Under the pieces are notes generated by a model. The model worked only from the letters and a program-made list of their open reading frames with translations, was not told the DNA's origin and did not search any database. Source: Martensiomyces pterosporus (Eukaryota; Kickxellomycota; Kickxellomycetes; Kickxellales; Kickxellaceae). From it: a stretch of 64,000 nucleotides of DNA. The stretch lies in NCBI GenBank assembly GCA_025201845.1, contig MU604008.1:2041-66040 (forward strand), written 5' to 3'. Position 1 is the stretch's first letter. Every line of letters starts with the position of its first letter. Made by a program: the position numbers and the translations under genes. Positions 50,398 to 60,457 of the stretch are shown here, piece after piece.

Positions 50398-52539
50398 ATG
50401 GAGAGCGCATTTTGGCTCGAGGCAGTAAACACTGTCTTGGTTACACTGGAGGGCGCATTGCTTGGCGAAAATGCATCTCCATTAGCAGGCATCGCAAATT
50501 CGACTGCCGAGACTCGCAAGCACACGAGACGCGCCACAAACGAGACGCTTTCTGACATGGAAACACCTGGATCACCTGCCAAGCGTCGACGGGATAGTCT
50601 CGAGGGCACATACACTTCTGGCGGGATATCAAAGCCCACGCCGAAGAGCCGCAAGCTGTCAAAGGCGCTGTCCAGCCAATTTGCACGTAGCTTGTCTATG
50701 AGTACCAGCCATATGGGCGACACTGCGTGCTCCAGCAACCAAGCTGGCTTGGGTATCTCGCATGAGCACGGTTTACTGCCTGACTATGAGTCGGTCTCGT
50801 CGTTATCGTCGGCGCGCTCTTCATCATCTTCATTATCGTCGATATCGCCGTCACAGACCTCCTCTGGTTTGCCGCCAAGAATGACATTGATACATGGTGG
50901 CGGAGCTCAGACAGCAGAGCCACCATTCCCCGCTCAATGTGCAGGGCCTTTGGCTGAGATGGCTGGCGCTACTGGTGCACCTGCTGCCACGCTTAGCCGA
51001 GCACTTGTGCACCCCTCATCGAGCAGGTCGCTTAAGTCGCGGGAGAAGAGCAAGCTGGCTCTGAGCAAGGACCAGTCCAATTTCTTGCACCAGGAATCGA
51101 GGTTGAGCATGGATCTGGACCACAGCGACAGCAATGCGCAGAGCAGTGGTAACGAGGCTGCGACTACCAGTGCACCTCCGGTGAGCGACGATGTGTTTGC
51201 AGAGCTCCTAAAGCCCACACCAGTAGAAGCTTACAGCAGTAGCGGAGAATCCATCGATGTCGCGGTGCAGCGGTGGGCTATTCTGCAGGCGCAATGCACA
51301 GACGAGCCACCCGCCCAGCTTGTGGATTCACTTCGGCAGCATATTGCCAGACTAGAGGAACTCGTCCCATTGGTGGTTGAGCAGGCAATGGGTGAACAGA
51401 GACACCACCAGCAGCACCGCCAGCAGCAACATGCCGCTCTGCAAGGAGATCGGCAGCGAGAGTTCTGTCGAGCCGTGTGTGAGATCGCGAGCATAGGAGA
51501 GTGGCTTTACCAGCGCCACTTCCTGCTGCTCCCTGTGGTCCTCCCAACACTGCCGCAGATGTTTCCTCTTTTGCACGAGGCCATACGTCTGGCGCGCATC
51601 CATGAGGATATCCACAGCTTGCTTCTGTGGACGCCCGAGTTTAGCACATCGATACCTGACATGACGCGTGAGTATGAGGAACTTGTAGCAGGCAAGCGGG
51701 CGATCTATGACGATATAATATCGCAGGGTGGGCTCAGATGGAAAGCCATGGGGTTGCCGGTGGACGGGATGCTGCTGATGCGCGCAAGACAGTGGATGGA
51801 ATCTGCTGCTGGGACTTGCTTGTCGAGGATCGCTCGCGCGTATGAACGCCGTGCTAAATCATCTTCGGCGTTTGGCAAGGAAGACATTACTACAGATGGC
51901 CTGGTGCAGTGTAGTACCCAGCTCCTGCACTCGACTGCTGCGTGTGCGGCAATGTGCGGGGGCAGCCTCCCTGGTCTCGCGCCACATGTTCTCTACATTA
52001 CCGCAGAATGCTCGCAGTGGATCTGCGACAAGTTCAAGCCATCATCCCCGCTGGCTGCGCGGTTCGGAAGCTCGAGCGAGACTACGAGTGCGAGCAAAAA
52101 CCACCCTTCTTCTGTGGCCTACCGTGGAAAGCAGCTGGATAGCCGCGCAATGCGTCTCGTGCAGTCGTGCGAGAGCGTGATCAAGCTGATGTCGTTTGCT
52201 CGCACAACCGCCGCCGATGACCGATCAGTTTTTGAACTCGACGTGAAAGTCGCGGATATGGACCACACCTCTGCTTCGCTGCAGTCGCTTGCTGCTTCGC
52301 TGGTTGATGTCAGCTGGACACTGGCCGAGACTCTTACTGCGTTCCGCCGTGATGGCCAGTTTGCCAATCCGTCGGGAACGCTGCTTCTGTTTGCCGATTT
52401 TGTTGTGAAGTTCGCCAAAAGGGTGGTCGACTTTGGCGGAAACAGGCCGTCTGGCCCAGGCCCAGCACCAGCCGCAGTGCACCACCGCCTGCGTCACATG
52501 CAGCGCTACCTCCGGGAGCTAGAATCATCGTTCCGCTGA
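50398..52539 (+). CDS. Orphan protein, probably nuclear
   Basis: Not recognised. A single open frame of 713 residues starts MESAFWLEAVNTVLVTLEGA. The first 280 residues are low complexity with a bipartite-like basic stretch (GSPAKRRRDSLEG), a poly-Ser region (SSARSSSSSLSSISPSQ) and a KSREKSKLALSK patch. From about residue 285 to 713 the sequence is ordered and helix-rich (VAVQRWAILQAQCTDEPPAQ, FCRAVCEIASIGEWLYQRHF, LHEAIRLARIHEDIHSLLLW), with a His/Gln run at about 345. The layout resembles a chromatin or regulatory scaffold but no family is assigned. A tRNA gene follows 41 bp after the stop on the other strand. Confidence 0.75.
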   Translation: MESAFWLEAVNTVLVTLEGALLGENASPLAGIANSTAETRKHTRRATNETLSDMETPGSPAKRRRDSLEGTYTSGGISKPTPKSRKLSKALSSQFARSLSMSTSHMGDTACSSNQAGLGISHEHGLLPDYESVSSLSSARSSSSSLSSISPSQTSSGLPPRMTLIHGGGAQTAEPPFPAQCAGPLAEMAGATGAPAATLSRALVHPSSSRSLKSREKSKLALSKDQSNFLHQESRLSMDLDHSDSNAQSSGNEAATTSAPPVSDDVFAELLKPTPVEAYSSSGESIDVAVQRWAILQAQCTDEPPAQLVDSLRQHIARLEELVPLVVEQAMGEQRHHQQHRQQQHAALQGDRQREFCRAVCEIASIGEWLYQRHFLLLPVVLPTLPQMFPLLHEAIRLARIHEDIHSLLLWTPEFSTSIPDMTREYEELVAGKRAIYDDIISQGGLRWKAMGLPVDGMLLMRARQWMESAAGTCLSRIARAYERRAKSSSAFGKEDITTDGLVQCSTQLLHSTAACAAMCGGSLPGLAPHVLYITAECSQWICDKFKPSSPLAARFGSSSETTSASKNHPSSVAYRGKQLDSRAMRLVQSCESVIKLMSFARTTAADDRSVFELDVKVADMDHTSASLQSLAASLVDVSWTLAETLTAFRRDGQFANPSGTLLLFADFVVKFAKRVVDFGGNRPSGPGPAPAAVHHRLRHMQRYLRELESSFR

Positions 52540-52580
52540 GCAAAAAAATAAATAAACAAAGCGCCCGAGACGAGAAAAAG

Positions 52581-52652
52581 TGCGTCCGCCGGGAATCGAA
52601 CCCGGGTCTACCGCGTGGCAGGCGGCAATCATACCTCTGGACCACAGACGCA
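52581..52652 (-). tRNA. tRNA-Gly (anticodon GCC)
   Basis: On the minus strand the 72 bases fold as a cloverleaf: 7-bp acceptor TGCGTCT/GGACGCA (last pair T-G), D arm with GGTCCAGAGG (A box), anticodon arm GCCGC-CTGCCAC-GCGGT with GCC as anticodon, and T arm CCGGG-TTCGATT-CCCGG (B box). No intron and no encoded CCA, as in eukaryotes. A run of five T directly follows on the minus strand (52579-52575), a Pol III terminator. Confidence 0.95.
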
Positions 52653-52870
52653 TCCAAGCAGCTGGATTCCAAACCCAGAGCACCTCTGTTTTCAGCAGGA
52701 AAACGGTGCATAGCTTTCCATATTTCACATCCAGCCGTAGCCATAACACCCGCATGCGGCCACACGAATACATCCCGCCCCGAAAGCTGTGCGGACACTG
52801 GTGGCTGCCAGCACTCTCGTCGTAGCAATTGCCCTAACCCCTTGCAGCCAGCTATATGCATAGCGAAACC

Positions 52871-53416
52871 ATGGAGGCGCCAACTACCCGAGCGGTTGGC
52901 GTGCATGTTGACCGAGTAACGCAGCTGCAGGACAGCATTGACCAGGTGAGCCCCCCAGTTTTCTGAAACGCTGCCTATGCAGAACATATCCACAACACGC
53001 ACTTGGCTAGATACTGAATGTGCATCTGGTTTCTCGGCCTTCAAACTTAGCAATGCCTCATGCTTGTCAGCAGCCTCGATTACTTGCACAAAAAGGCAGG
53101 CATGGTGCAGGTGGGCCCGAGCATTCCCGTCACGCAAACGAATGTGATGGCCGACAACGCAGCCGAGTTCCATGCGCGTACAAGGGAGATTGCGACAGAC
53201 ATCTGTCGCCAGGCAAAGAAAATCGACTCGCTGATTGAGGCACTGCCTGGAATTGATGTGTCTGAAAGCGAGCAAGAGCGCGAGTTTATTGAGCTGGAGA
53301 AACAAAACGAGGCGGCCACACGGGATCTGGACGCTGCTACCAAGAAGGCCAATGCGCTGCTTGACCAGATATCTGCCATTCTTCGCACAATCGCAGACAG
53401 CTCTGGAAACAAGTGA
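52871..53416 (+). CDS. MED21: Mediator complex subunit 21 (Med21/Srb7)
   Basis: Subunit of the Mediator middle module that pairs with Med7 and bridges regulators to RNA polymerase II. Two exons: 52871..52945 (ending VTQLQDSIDQ) and 53051..53416, in phase across a GTGAGC...CTTAG intron; 146 residues. The conserved N-terminal block DRVTQLQDSIDQ + LMLVSSLDYLHKKAG is split by the intron and matches the family pattern. The C-terminal half is a long coiled coil (EFIELEKQNEAATRDLDAAT, KANALLDQISAILRT) typical of the Med21/Med7 hinge. An ATG 15 bases upstream (52856) is also in frame; the chosen one has the better context (accATGG). Confidence 0.92.
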
Positions 53417-53926
53417 GCAACAATTGTGCAAGTTCTGGGGTGTGCGGCGTAGTTATTGCTCATGTGCCCGCAGTCTCACACACCCTGTGTGTGCAATTAA
53501 AGCACGAGTCAACACCCCTCCTCTCACTTCACACTGTGCACTTGGCAGGAAAAAGCATGCTTGCTGATTCCGGTGTATACCAGAGCCCATGCACGTGGCT
53601 CGAGACTCAGTTCTCTACCCCCTCCCTCTTTCCCTGCTCCTCGCTGGCACTCGGGAGTCCATAAAGGAAAAGGGGTATTTTGCTCCATCTGACGCAGCCT
53701 TTGTTTCTCTCTTTTCCTCTTTTCCAAGCTTTATTACTGTTTCAACATCGCCCTTTTTCTATTGCCCACCATATACTACTTTACCACAGCAGCTTATTTG
53801 TGCTTCCATTTTGTCCTGTATATTCTGACGCCTACTAGCACGCTATCCTAGACGAACAGCCAGGAAAGAAACAGCCTATACACCCTGCCTTCCTCCACCT
53901 CTATTTCTTATTGCACTGCTATCAAG
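53417..53926. other. Intergenic, MED21 3' end and REEP promoter
   Basis: 510 bp, pyrimidine-rich toward the REEP start. No recognisable gene. Confidence 0.5.
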
Positions 53927-55500
53927 ATGTTTGGGCTTGTTGCCAGAGTGTTTTGGTAAATATACACTGTGCTGTGACCTTGGCGCAAATTTCACTCAAC
54001 ATATGAGCGAACAGAAAATATGAATGCACAGCCGCTCAGGTAGCTCATGTATCTACTTCCCTGCTTTGTTCTCCATTGGGGTAGCGTAAGCGCTGGGTAT
54101 TTGTATCCGGCTTATAAATGCTTCAAGCTACTGCGTGGGGGCCCGGAAGCCATTGGTGCTGCTTCGAGTGCGGGTGAGCAGCGTGACGTAGTCAAGGGAA
54201 TACTCAAGTATTGGATCGTCATGGCTGGATTTACCGCAGGCGAGCTTGTTGCTGACACCTTCATATTTTGGTAAGCAGGACCTTTGCATCTCTCAAGCTC
54301 TGCAGTTGCGTCTCTGTACGTGGCGGTTTTGGCATAGCGATACTAACGGTGCCCCGTGGCGCTCTTGTAGGCTTCCACTTGTTGGAATGGCGAAGGTTGG
54401 GTTTGTTATTTGGCTAGTCATGCCAGGAATCCATGTAAGTACCCGGCGAGCTACTCAGCGAACTAACGTTTGCACCAGCTTTCAAATGTCTCATATGCGA
54501 AAGCAGCTCGTTTTGAAAGCGAAACCTAAAATCCGTCCCTCGGCTTCCCCCCTTTTCACCCTGCCTGCCTGCCTGCCTCAGAATAATTCATGCATTGGCA
54601 AGTTGCCTGTTTGCATCCGCAACATGCCAAGACTGTCAAATCAATGAATAAGTGCGCAGTTTGGCTAAATGATTATGCTGAGATCCACATGTATACCGAC
54701 GTCTATTATGTAATCTCTAGGGGGCGGAGGTTGTATACGATAGCTTTGTTGAGCCATATCTTGTGAAGCACGAGCGTACTCTTGACAAGTACTTCCAGCA
54801 GGCCAGAGCAGTCGCCCAGAAATCTACCCACAGCGTCTCAAAGAGCGCGTACGACAGATGGGCCGGGTATATCCAGCGGATGGTCAAGCAGCAGAGCAGC
54901 ATAGCTGGGTCATCTCCTGTAGCCTCGTCATCGACCCCACCTCGGTCCACCGCAGGAGATTTTGCCCAGGAACAGCCGGCAGGGTATCCGGGGCTCACTG
55001 GTTTGCTGAAGAATGTATCGCAGAAAGTACCCAGCGCTAACACAGCCGCAAACTACCTGGCAGGCCTGTCTGGGATCACTGAGGGCCCGCCAACACAGGC
55101 AGATCAAGTCGGCAAGCTGTCATTCTCGTCATTCGTCACGGCGCTTGCAATGTCATTTTCGTCAACCTCGTATACAGAGGTCCCCGAAGATCAGCGCCTA
55201 CGCGATATCCGCACTCGCAAATCTCAGCTGCAAGACATGGTCTCTCAGCTGGAAAACAGCGAGCGCGCTATACTCGCCAAGCACACGCCACCAGTAGATG
55301 AAAGCGCTGTTGCTGATTCGATAAGGAAGCCGCTGACTGAAGAGGACGGATTTGAGAGGGATGCAGTCATCGTTGGTGACTCTGGTGCTGAAAGCTCGTC
55401 AGAAGTACGTGCAGGTGCATCGTCGTCGACAGCAAAGGATGAGCCCGGCGCTAACAAAGGCAAAGTGTCTAGTACTGCCTCTCGTCGCTGGTTCTGGTAG
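53927..55500 (+). CDS. REEP-family (TB2/DP1/HVA22) ER-shaping protein
   Basis: Reticulon-like membrane protein that bends tubular ER. Four exons: 53927..53955, 54085..54270, 54371..54434 and 54721..55500, all GT-AG and in phase, 352 residues. The start MFGLVARVF joined to CVSAGYLYPAYKCFK gives the family N-terminus (…GxLYPAYxSYKAL). The hairpin segments follow (YWIVMAGFTAGELVADTFIFW, then VGMAKVGFVIWLVMPG), and GAEVVYDSFVEPYLVKHE is the diagnostic REEP block. It is longer than Yop1/REEP5 and has a C-terminal region of about 220 residues, so it is closer in layout to REEP1-4. That tail holds a YTEV that could serve as an Atg8-interaction motif and ends in an unusual RRWFW. Function in ER-phagy is inference. 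Confidence 0.88.
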
Positions 55501-55608
55501 ACAGACCTGCGCATCTCCTTGCGTGAGCTTTCTTTTACATGTACTTGGTTTCTAGAGGGGCGTTTTGTCGGGTTACTGTTTCCCCATATATATATATAAA
55601 CCTTCTAT

Positions 55609-57444
55609 CTAGCGCTGGGTGAGCTTGTCCTCCAAGCCAGCCATGTGGCAAAACTCATCGGTTTGCGGATTAGGATAGATGGTATAGGGCCGTGGTCCAG
55701 GCCAAGGCGGGTCATTTCGTTGCTGGTCATATCCATATCCGCCACCTCTGCCGCGGCCGCCTCTGCCGCGACCATCTCTGCCACGACCATCTCTGCCTCT
55801 GCCGCCGCTAAATGCCCGTGACGCCAGCCCAAAGCTAGCCGAGTCAGGCGTTCCTTGTGGGGGTACAGGCGCCATCGGCATAAAGTTCGGCGGCACAAAT
55901 ACCCGGCCACCGGCAAACACGTTCTTGTACACCCAGTCTAACTCGCGGTCTAGGGACTCCACAGGGAAGAGCGGTATACGAGGGAGGCTTGCCGACAAAG
56001 GCGCCTCTGCAGGAGGATAGAATGGCGACTCATCTAGGGGGATGTGCGGGTTGCAGAGACGCAGAATAGCTAGCCACTCGGGGTCGTACTCCAGCTGCAG
56101 TGGCTCGTTATCGGCACAGTTGGGAGCCTCGATCTCGACCACTTCGAGGAACTGGCGCCTCGGAAGGCACTTGTCCAGCGCCAAGAACTTGGTTGGCCGG
56201 CCAGGCACACATGGCTCCATGGTGATCGACGACTGGTTGATCACACTGACTGTACCACTCGATGCTGTGACAGCCGCAGCTGATTTCGGCTTGTTCGCCA
56301 GCGGAGAAGCACTGCCAGGCTGCTGTGCAGCGGCTGCTTCATCATCGCCAATGAGCGGGCTGTTTGCATTGTCTGCAGAAATATCAGCGGTATTTTTCGG
56401 TGGAGGCAAGTTGAGGGCTAAGCGGGTCCTCTTTGGCTGGTAAGGCCTGTTGTCTAGCGCAGCATCGACATGGATTGGTTCTGCTCCATCCATACTAGCC
56501 CTTCTCTTCACTGACGGTACATCTGACTGGTCATCCTCATCTGAAACATCAGCGATAAAAATCTCGTCTTGGTTGCCTACCGTGTATGCATCCGTGCGCA
56601 CCCCATGTAGCTGACGATCGCTGTTAGGCAGTGATGGTGGCTGCTGCTGCTGGGTGTACCGCTGCTCGACAGAGCTGTATGGAGGGATTCCAGTCCACCC
56701 TTCGTCGAATAGCGTATCGTTGGCGTTCAGCTGTGCCTCGAATCGTACATGCAGGTGCGCAGAGAACCACCATGCTGGCCGCAGACGCTCCAAAAGAAGT
56801 GCATTCACAGGCGACCCCAGGTCACCTCTATCAACCTCACTCTTGAAAAACGGCTTCCTTCTCAGCAGCCCCTCAGTGTCACCGTACCGCTCAATATACT
56901 GAGGCCAGTCATGCGAGGCAAAAATGTCCAGAGGCTGTCTGATCTGAAGCATCTTGAATGCCTCAAACGACCTGACATGGTACATGGACGACCGAGAGTG
57001 TCCACGGAATGGTGGCCGCTCATAATGGCCCTTGGCAAAGTCAAAGTCTTTGAAGATACCCGATATGCCTCCAATTCGAAGACCGCCGAATTTGATGACT
57101 CCAGAGTCGCCCATGTAGAATATGTTTGGAGCTACCCAGCCGCCGTGGTACAGCTCGCGCATGTGGTTGCTTGCCTCATGGTTGCCGCCAATGAATATGG
57201 TGGGAATTGGCGCCACTCGCTCGCCGATGTAGTACCTGTAGAATCCGCCCATCTGCTTGTACTTGTCGGGACATGCCATGCACTCCAAGTCGGTTACGTT
57301 TCGGATGGCCTGGAAGTCTCCGCAGATGATCAAAAGGTCGATTCGCTTCCCAAGCTGCCTTTGCCGGTGCTCCAGCTGCTCGTAGATCGTGTCTAGCATG
57401 CCATGGCAGCAGCCCTCCACAGCAACATTGAGCTTCCTGACCAT
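55609..57444 (-). CDS. DBR1: RNA lariat debranching enzyme Dbr1
   Basis: Nuclear metallophosphoesterase that cleaves the 2'-5' branch of excised intron lariats. 611 residues from MVRKLNVAVEGCCHG. The catalytic blocks are all present in order: VEGCCHGMLDTIYEQL (the family Cys-His signature), CGDFQAIRN, GGNHEASNHMRELYHGGW, SGIFKDFDFAKGHYERPPF, FASHDWPQYIERYGD and the SAHLHVRFEA box. The C-terminal DBR1-specific domain region shows TKFLALDKCLPRRQFLEVVE and WLAILRLC. Between them, about residues 270-430, is a disordered insert, and the C-terminus is RG/DG-rich (GRDGRGRGGRGRGGGYGY), a likely RNA-binding tail. Divergent from ECO1. Confidence 0.96.
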   Translation of the reverse strand: MVRKLNVAVEGCCHGMLDTIYEQLEHRQRQLGKRIDLLIICGDFQAIRNVTDLECMACPDKYKQMGGFYRYYIGERVAPIPTIFIGGNHEASNHMRELYHGGWVAPNIFYMGDSGVIKFGGLRIGGISGIFKDFDFAKGHYERPPFRGHSRSSMYHVRSFEAFKMLQIRQPLDIFASHDWPQYIERYGDTEGLLRRKPFFKSEVDRGDLGSPVNALLLERLRPAWWFSAHLHVRFEAQLNANDTLFDEGWTGIPPYSSVEQRYTQQQQPPSLPNSDRQLHGVRTDAYTVGNQDEIFIADVSDEDDQSDVPSVKRRASMDGAEPIHVDAALDNRPYQPKRTRLALNLPPPKNTADISADNANSPLIGDDEAAAAQQPGSASPLANKPKSAAAVTASSGTVSVINQSSITMEPCVPGRPTKFLALDKCLPRRQFLEVVEIEAPNCADNEPLQLEYDPEWLAILRLCNPHIPLDESPFYPPAEAPLSASLPRIPLFPVESLDRELDWVYKNVFAGGRVFVPPNFMPMAPVPPQGTPDSASFGLASRAFSGGRGRDGRGRDGRGRGGRGRGGGYGYDQQRNDPPWPGPRPYTIYPNPQTDEFCHMAGLEDKLTQR

Positions 57445-57780
57445 TCTTCTCCCGAGTGCACCAAGCTATAAAGATAAAGAGTGTCTTCAGAATAGATAGG
57501 GGCAGCCGCGCTTACTTGAGCTCCACTCCGCTACAACTTCCGACCTTTCATGCCCCCGAATCTCGCAATGCTGGGCTATTGTAGGGAAATGCACGTGACG
57601 AACAATGTGCCCAATGATCGTGGGCGCGTTTTTCGCGTCGGGAACCAGGAACAAACACGCGATGCATGGCCCGTTTTTGCGCAGTGAACCTCGGGTACGT
57701 GCGTGTTCTTGCTTTTCCCTGCTCTTTCTATTGCTGCTCATTTACCCTCTTTTCTGTAATTTGCAATCAAACTAGATGCA
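57445..57780. promoter_or_regulatory. Divergent promoter, DBR1 / ECO1
   Basis: A 336-bp gap with a CACGTG at 57592-57597. A minus-strand frame at 57487..57741 (84 codons, no motif) is probably chance. Confidence 0.45.
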
Positions 57781-59028
57781 ATGAGTAGCGGACAGTGTGC
57801 ATACACGCCGACCAGGGCCAGGGTGCGTGTGACGTATGGCTCGCAGCGATCCAAGCCTTCAGCTGCGACGCAGCAAGCAGTATCGTCGCGGCGCCATGCA
57901 GCATATCATAGCACGCCCGAGCTGACGTCAGACATATCGTATGCGCCGTCCTCAGACCCTCCTTCGGAGGCATCCCCATCGAGCGACGAAGGTGGAGAGA
58001 GCGAAGCTGTGAGCAGAAAGGAGAACATGGCGGCGACGCCAAAGAGGCGGATGGCTCAGGCAACGCTGTTCGGGTTTGCATCTGCGACAAGTAAGCGCGC
58101 TAGAGGGACAATGCATCGAGTGCCTGGAATCGCCATGGAGGGGCTGTTCCCAGAGATAGCAAACACAAACAATCGCATATCCACACCAGCAGTACTACCA
58201 CGGCGATCCACACATGCGCATCACAAGCACCGGCGAGAGGTCCATAAAAAGGAGCAAACGTTTCTTGACTTTGGCCAGCGGCTGCTTGAACCAAAGCCAT
58301 GCCAGCAGTGTGGAATGACGTATCAGCGTGGCCGCAAGGAGGACGAATCGCTTCACACAAAGTTCCACCGAGCATGGCAGCGGCGCCAAACGAAACTCCT
58401 CTCTTGGGCTGCGGGTACTTCTAAGAGCGATGAAAGTGCCGTGGCGGCTGTTGTTTACCCGCAAAAGCTCACGCAGAGTAGCGCAGACTCCGATGCTGCA
58501 GCAGTGAGCGGCATGGCGACTATCCGGTTTGTCAGCTGCCAGAGCTCGTCGAAACGAGAGCTCCAGCGTGCTCTGGATATCCTCAATGTGGCCAACGAGC
58601 ATCTGGGCGCCGTCAGATTGGAGCTGGCGGATTTGGAGCAAAGGCAGAGAAAGATATTCTTGTATATTTCGCCCAAGGGCCAGGTGGAAGGGTGCATTCT
58701 GGCCGAGGCGATAGAAAGCGCCTGGCGTGTCGTTGCTGCACGCGGCACCGCTCCGGGACCAGCCGGCCCTGAAAATAACCACACCACTGTTGAGCACGCA
58801 AGAGAGCCGTGCCCAGCAATATGCGGCATCAACCGCATCTGGGTTGTGCCCCATGCCAGGCGCTGCGGTGTTGCATCGCAAATGATTCAGGCGGTCTGCA
58901 AGCAGTTTGTCTATGGCTGCATAATTGACTCCTCTTCCATTGCGTTCACTCAGCCGACCTCCGACGGCCGCGCGCTCGCCCAGCGTGTCTTTAAGCGCAG
59001 TGACTTTCTGGTTTATGCAGAGGACTAG
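57781..59028 (+). CDS. ECO1: Cohesin acetyltransferase Eco1/Ctf7
   Basis: Acetylates the Smc3 subunit of cohesin in S phase to establish sister-chromatid cohesion. 415 residues, longer than yeast Eco1 because of the N-terminal disordered region. A PCNA-interaction (PIP-like) motif QATLFGF sits at about residue 95 (RRMAQATLFGFAS). The C2H2-type zinc finger reads KPCQQCGMTYQRGRKED then ESLHTKFHRAW (about 175-200). The ESCO-specific GNAT domain follows: GINRIWVVPHARRCGVASQM (acetyl-CoA-binding R/Q-x-x-G-x-A form) and IAFTQPTSDGRALAQRVFKR, then FLVYAED at the end. All family landmarks are in place. Divergent from DBR1. Confidence 0.95.
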   Translation: MSSGQCAYTPTRARVRVTYGSQRSKPSAATQQAVSSRRHAAYHSTPELTSDISYAPSSDPPSEASPSSDEGGESEAVSRKENMAATPKRRMAQATLFGFASATSKRARGTMHRVPGIAMEGLFPEIANTNNRISTPAVLPRRSTHAHHKHRREVHKKEQTFLDFGQRLLEPKPCQQCGMTYQRGRKEDESLHTKFHRAWQRRQTKLLSWAAGTSKSDESAVAAVVYPQKLTQSSADSDAAAVSGMATIRFVSCQSSSKRELQRALDILNVANEHLGAVRLELADLEQRQRKIFLYISPKGQVEGCILAEAIESAWRVVAARGTAPGPAGPENNHTTVEHAREPCPAICGINRIWVVPHARRCGVASQMIQAVCKQFVYGCIIDSSSIAFTQPTSDGRALAQRVFKRSDFLVYAED

Positions 59029-59227
59029 CGCAAGCAGTGTGCTGCGGTAATTTGGATTGGGTGCTTAATTGATCACGGCCAACAAAGCATAAAGTCGTCA
59101 TCCCCTTTCCCATTAATAATCGCTGCTGCTCCAGCTCTCTCTTTCTCTCCTTTCTGTTTTGTGCTGGCATACTCTCCTTTTTAACCCAGCATTCCATCTG
59201 CAGTTGTCAATACACGCTCAAGTCTAG

Positions 59228-60199
59228 ATGGCACTCAACGTAGAAAGCGCAGAGCAGGTCGTCGAGCTTCTTCAGGAGTCCATGACGAAGCTGGTGTGTA
59301 TTTCGAGCAGAAGGGCACGATTGAAATGCCCTCCTTGCATTAGCAGCTACAGCGCATGTGGCACAGCGCTGATTCCAAACGCCTTTCTTTTTCAAATATA
59401 GGTTGTTGTGGATTTCTATTCGACGACTTGCCCTCCCTGCAGAATAGTTGATGGAATTCTCGACGAGCTCACTAGCCAGTACCTAACAGTCGCGTTCTAC
59501 AAGGTTGACGTTGGTCGGTTTGCCGAGGTTGCTGCCCAATGCCGCATTACAGCCACGCCCACCCTGCAGTACTTCAGGAATGCGCGCAAGGTGAATGAAG
59601 TCAAGGGTGCCAACAAGAAGGCAATCGTAGACGCCATTGACGCCTCGCTGACTGGAGGCGGCAGTGGCGGCAGCGGAAGTGGAGAGGCACGATCCGCCTA
59701 TGGAGTCACTGGACATGCTGATGTCACCAGCACTGTGGTGAAGGCGCAGAGCGAGTGCCTGAACCAGAACGACGACCACCCGCTGGAAAATGTCTTTAAG
59801 GGGGACGAGTCGTATTTGGAGAGCGACGTGGACGAGCAGCTTGTCCTCCACATTCAGTTCAACCAGCCAATCAAGCTCCACTCCATTATGCTCAAGGCCC
59901 CGCTGGACAAGGCACCAAGGAACATCAAGCTGTTTGCCAACCGCACTAATCTTGGCTTTGATGACGCCGAGACCACTCCTGAGACTCAGGCCATCGAGAT
60001 GACGGAGGAGGTATATAAGAGCGGCGGCGTGGTGAATCTGCGGTACGTAAGGTTCCAGAATGTGAACAGCCTGACTATCTTCGTTGCTGACAACCTGGAG
60101 GACGACGACGTCACTGCGATTACCCAGCTGGCGTTCATCGGCACTGCCGTGAACACTGCCAACATGAGCGACATTCGTCAGGGCGAGGAGGGGCACTGA
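59228..60199 (+). CDS. Thioredoxin-like protein with PITH domain (TXNL1-like), CPPC active site
   Basis: Proteasome-associated thioredoxin-fold protein. Two exons: 59228..59293 (MALNVESAEQVVELLQESMT) and 59402..60199, in phase, 287 residues. The thioredoxin domain (about 1-108) shows VVVDFYSTTCPPCRIVDGIL, where the usual W-C-G-P-C is T-C-P-P-C, and the cis-Pro loop TATPTLQYF is kept. After a Gly/Ser linker the PITH domain (about 120-280) has HPLENVFKGDESYLESDVDE, LHSIMLKAPLDKAPRNIKLF and RYVRFQNVNSLTIFVADNLE, the typical TXNL1 C-terminal half that docks on the 26S proteasome. No second intron seen. Confidence 0.9.
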
Positions 60200-60457
60200 G
60201 CGGCCTTTATCCCTCTTGCCTCCTCTATTCCATGCTATTTAGGCGACTTGCAGTTGTTTTTGTTTTGGTGCAAATCGACAAGACACCCGCTTTACATAGA
60301 ACAAGTCGACAGCGGATGAGGCACTATAACCACAAGCAAAGAAATAACCATAGAAGCATACGAGAGGTGAGAATAACCGATATATGGAAAAGCTGGAGCG
60401 TGGCAATTACGTGTGGTGTATCAAGGATGTCGATAGTGACTCGTGGGATGAGAGATG

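Noticed and set aside
57487..57741. 84-codon minus-strand frame ahead of DBR1
   Set aside because: No motif, and it occupies the short divergent promoter between DBR1 and ECO1.
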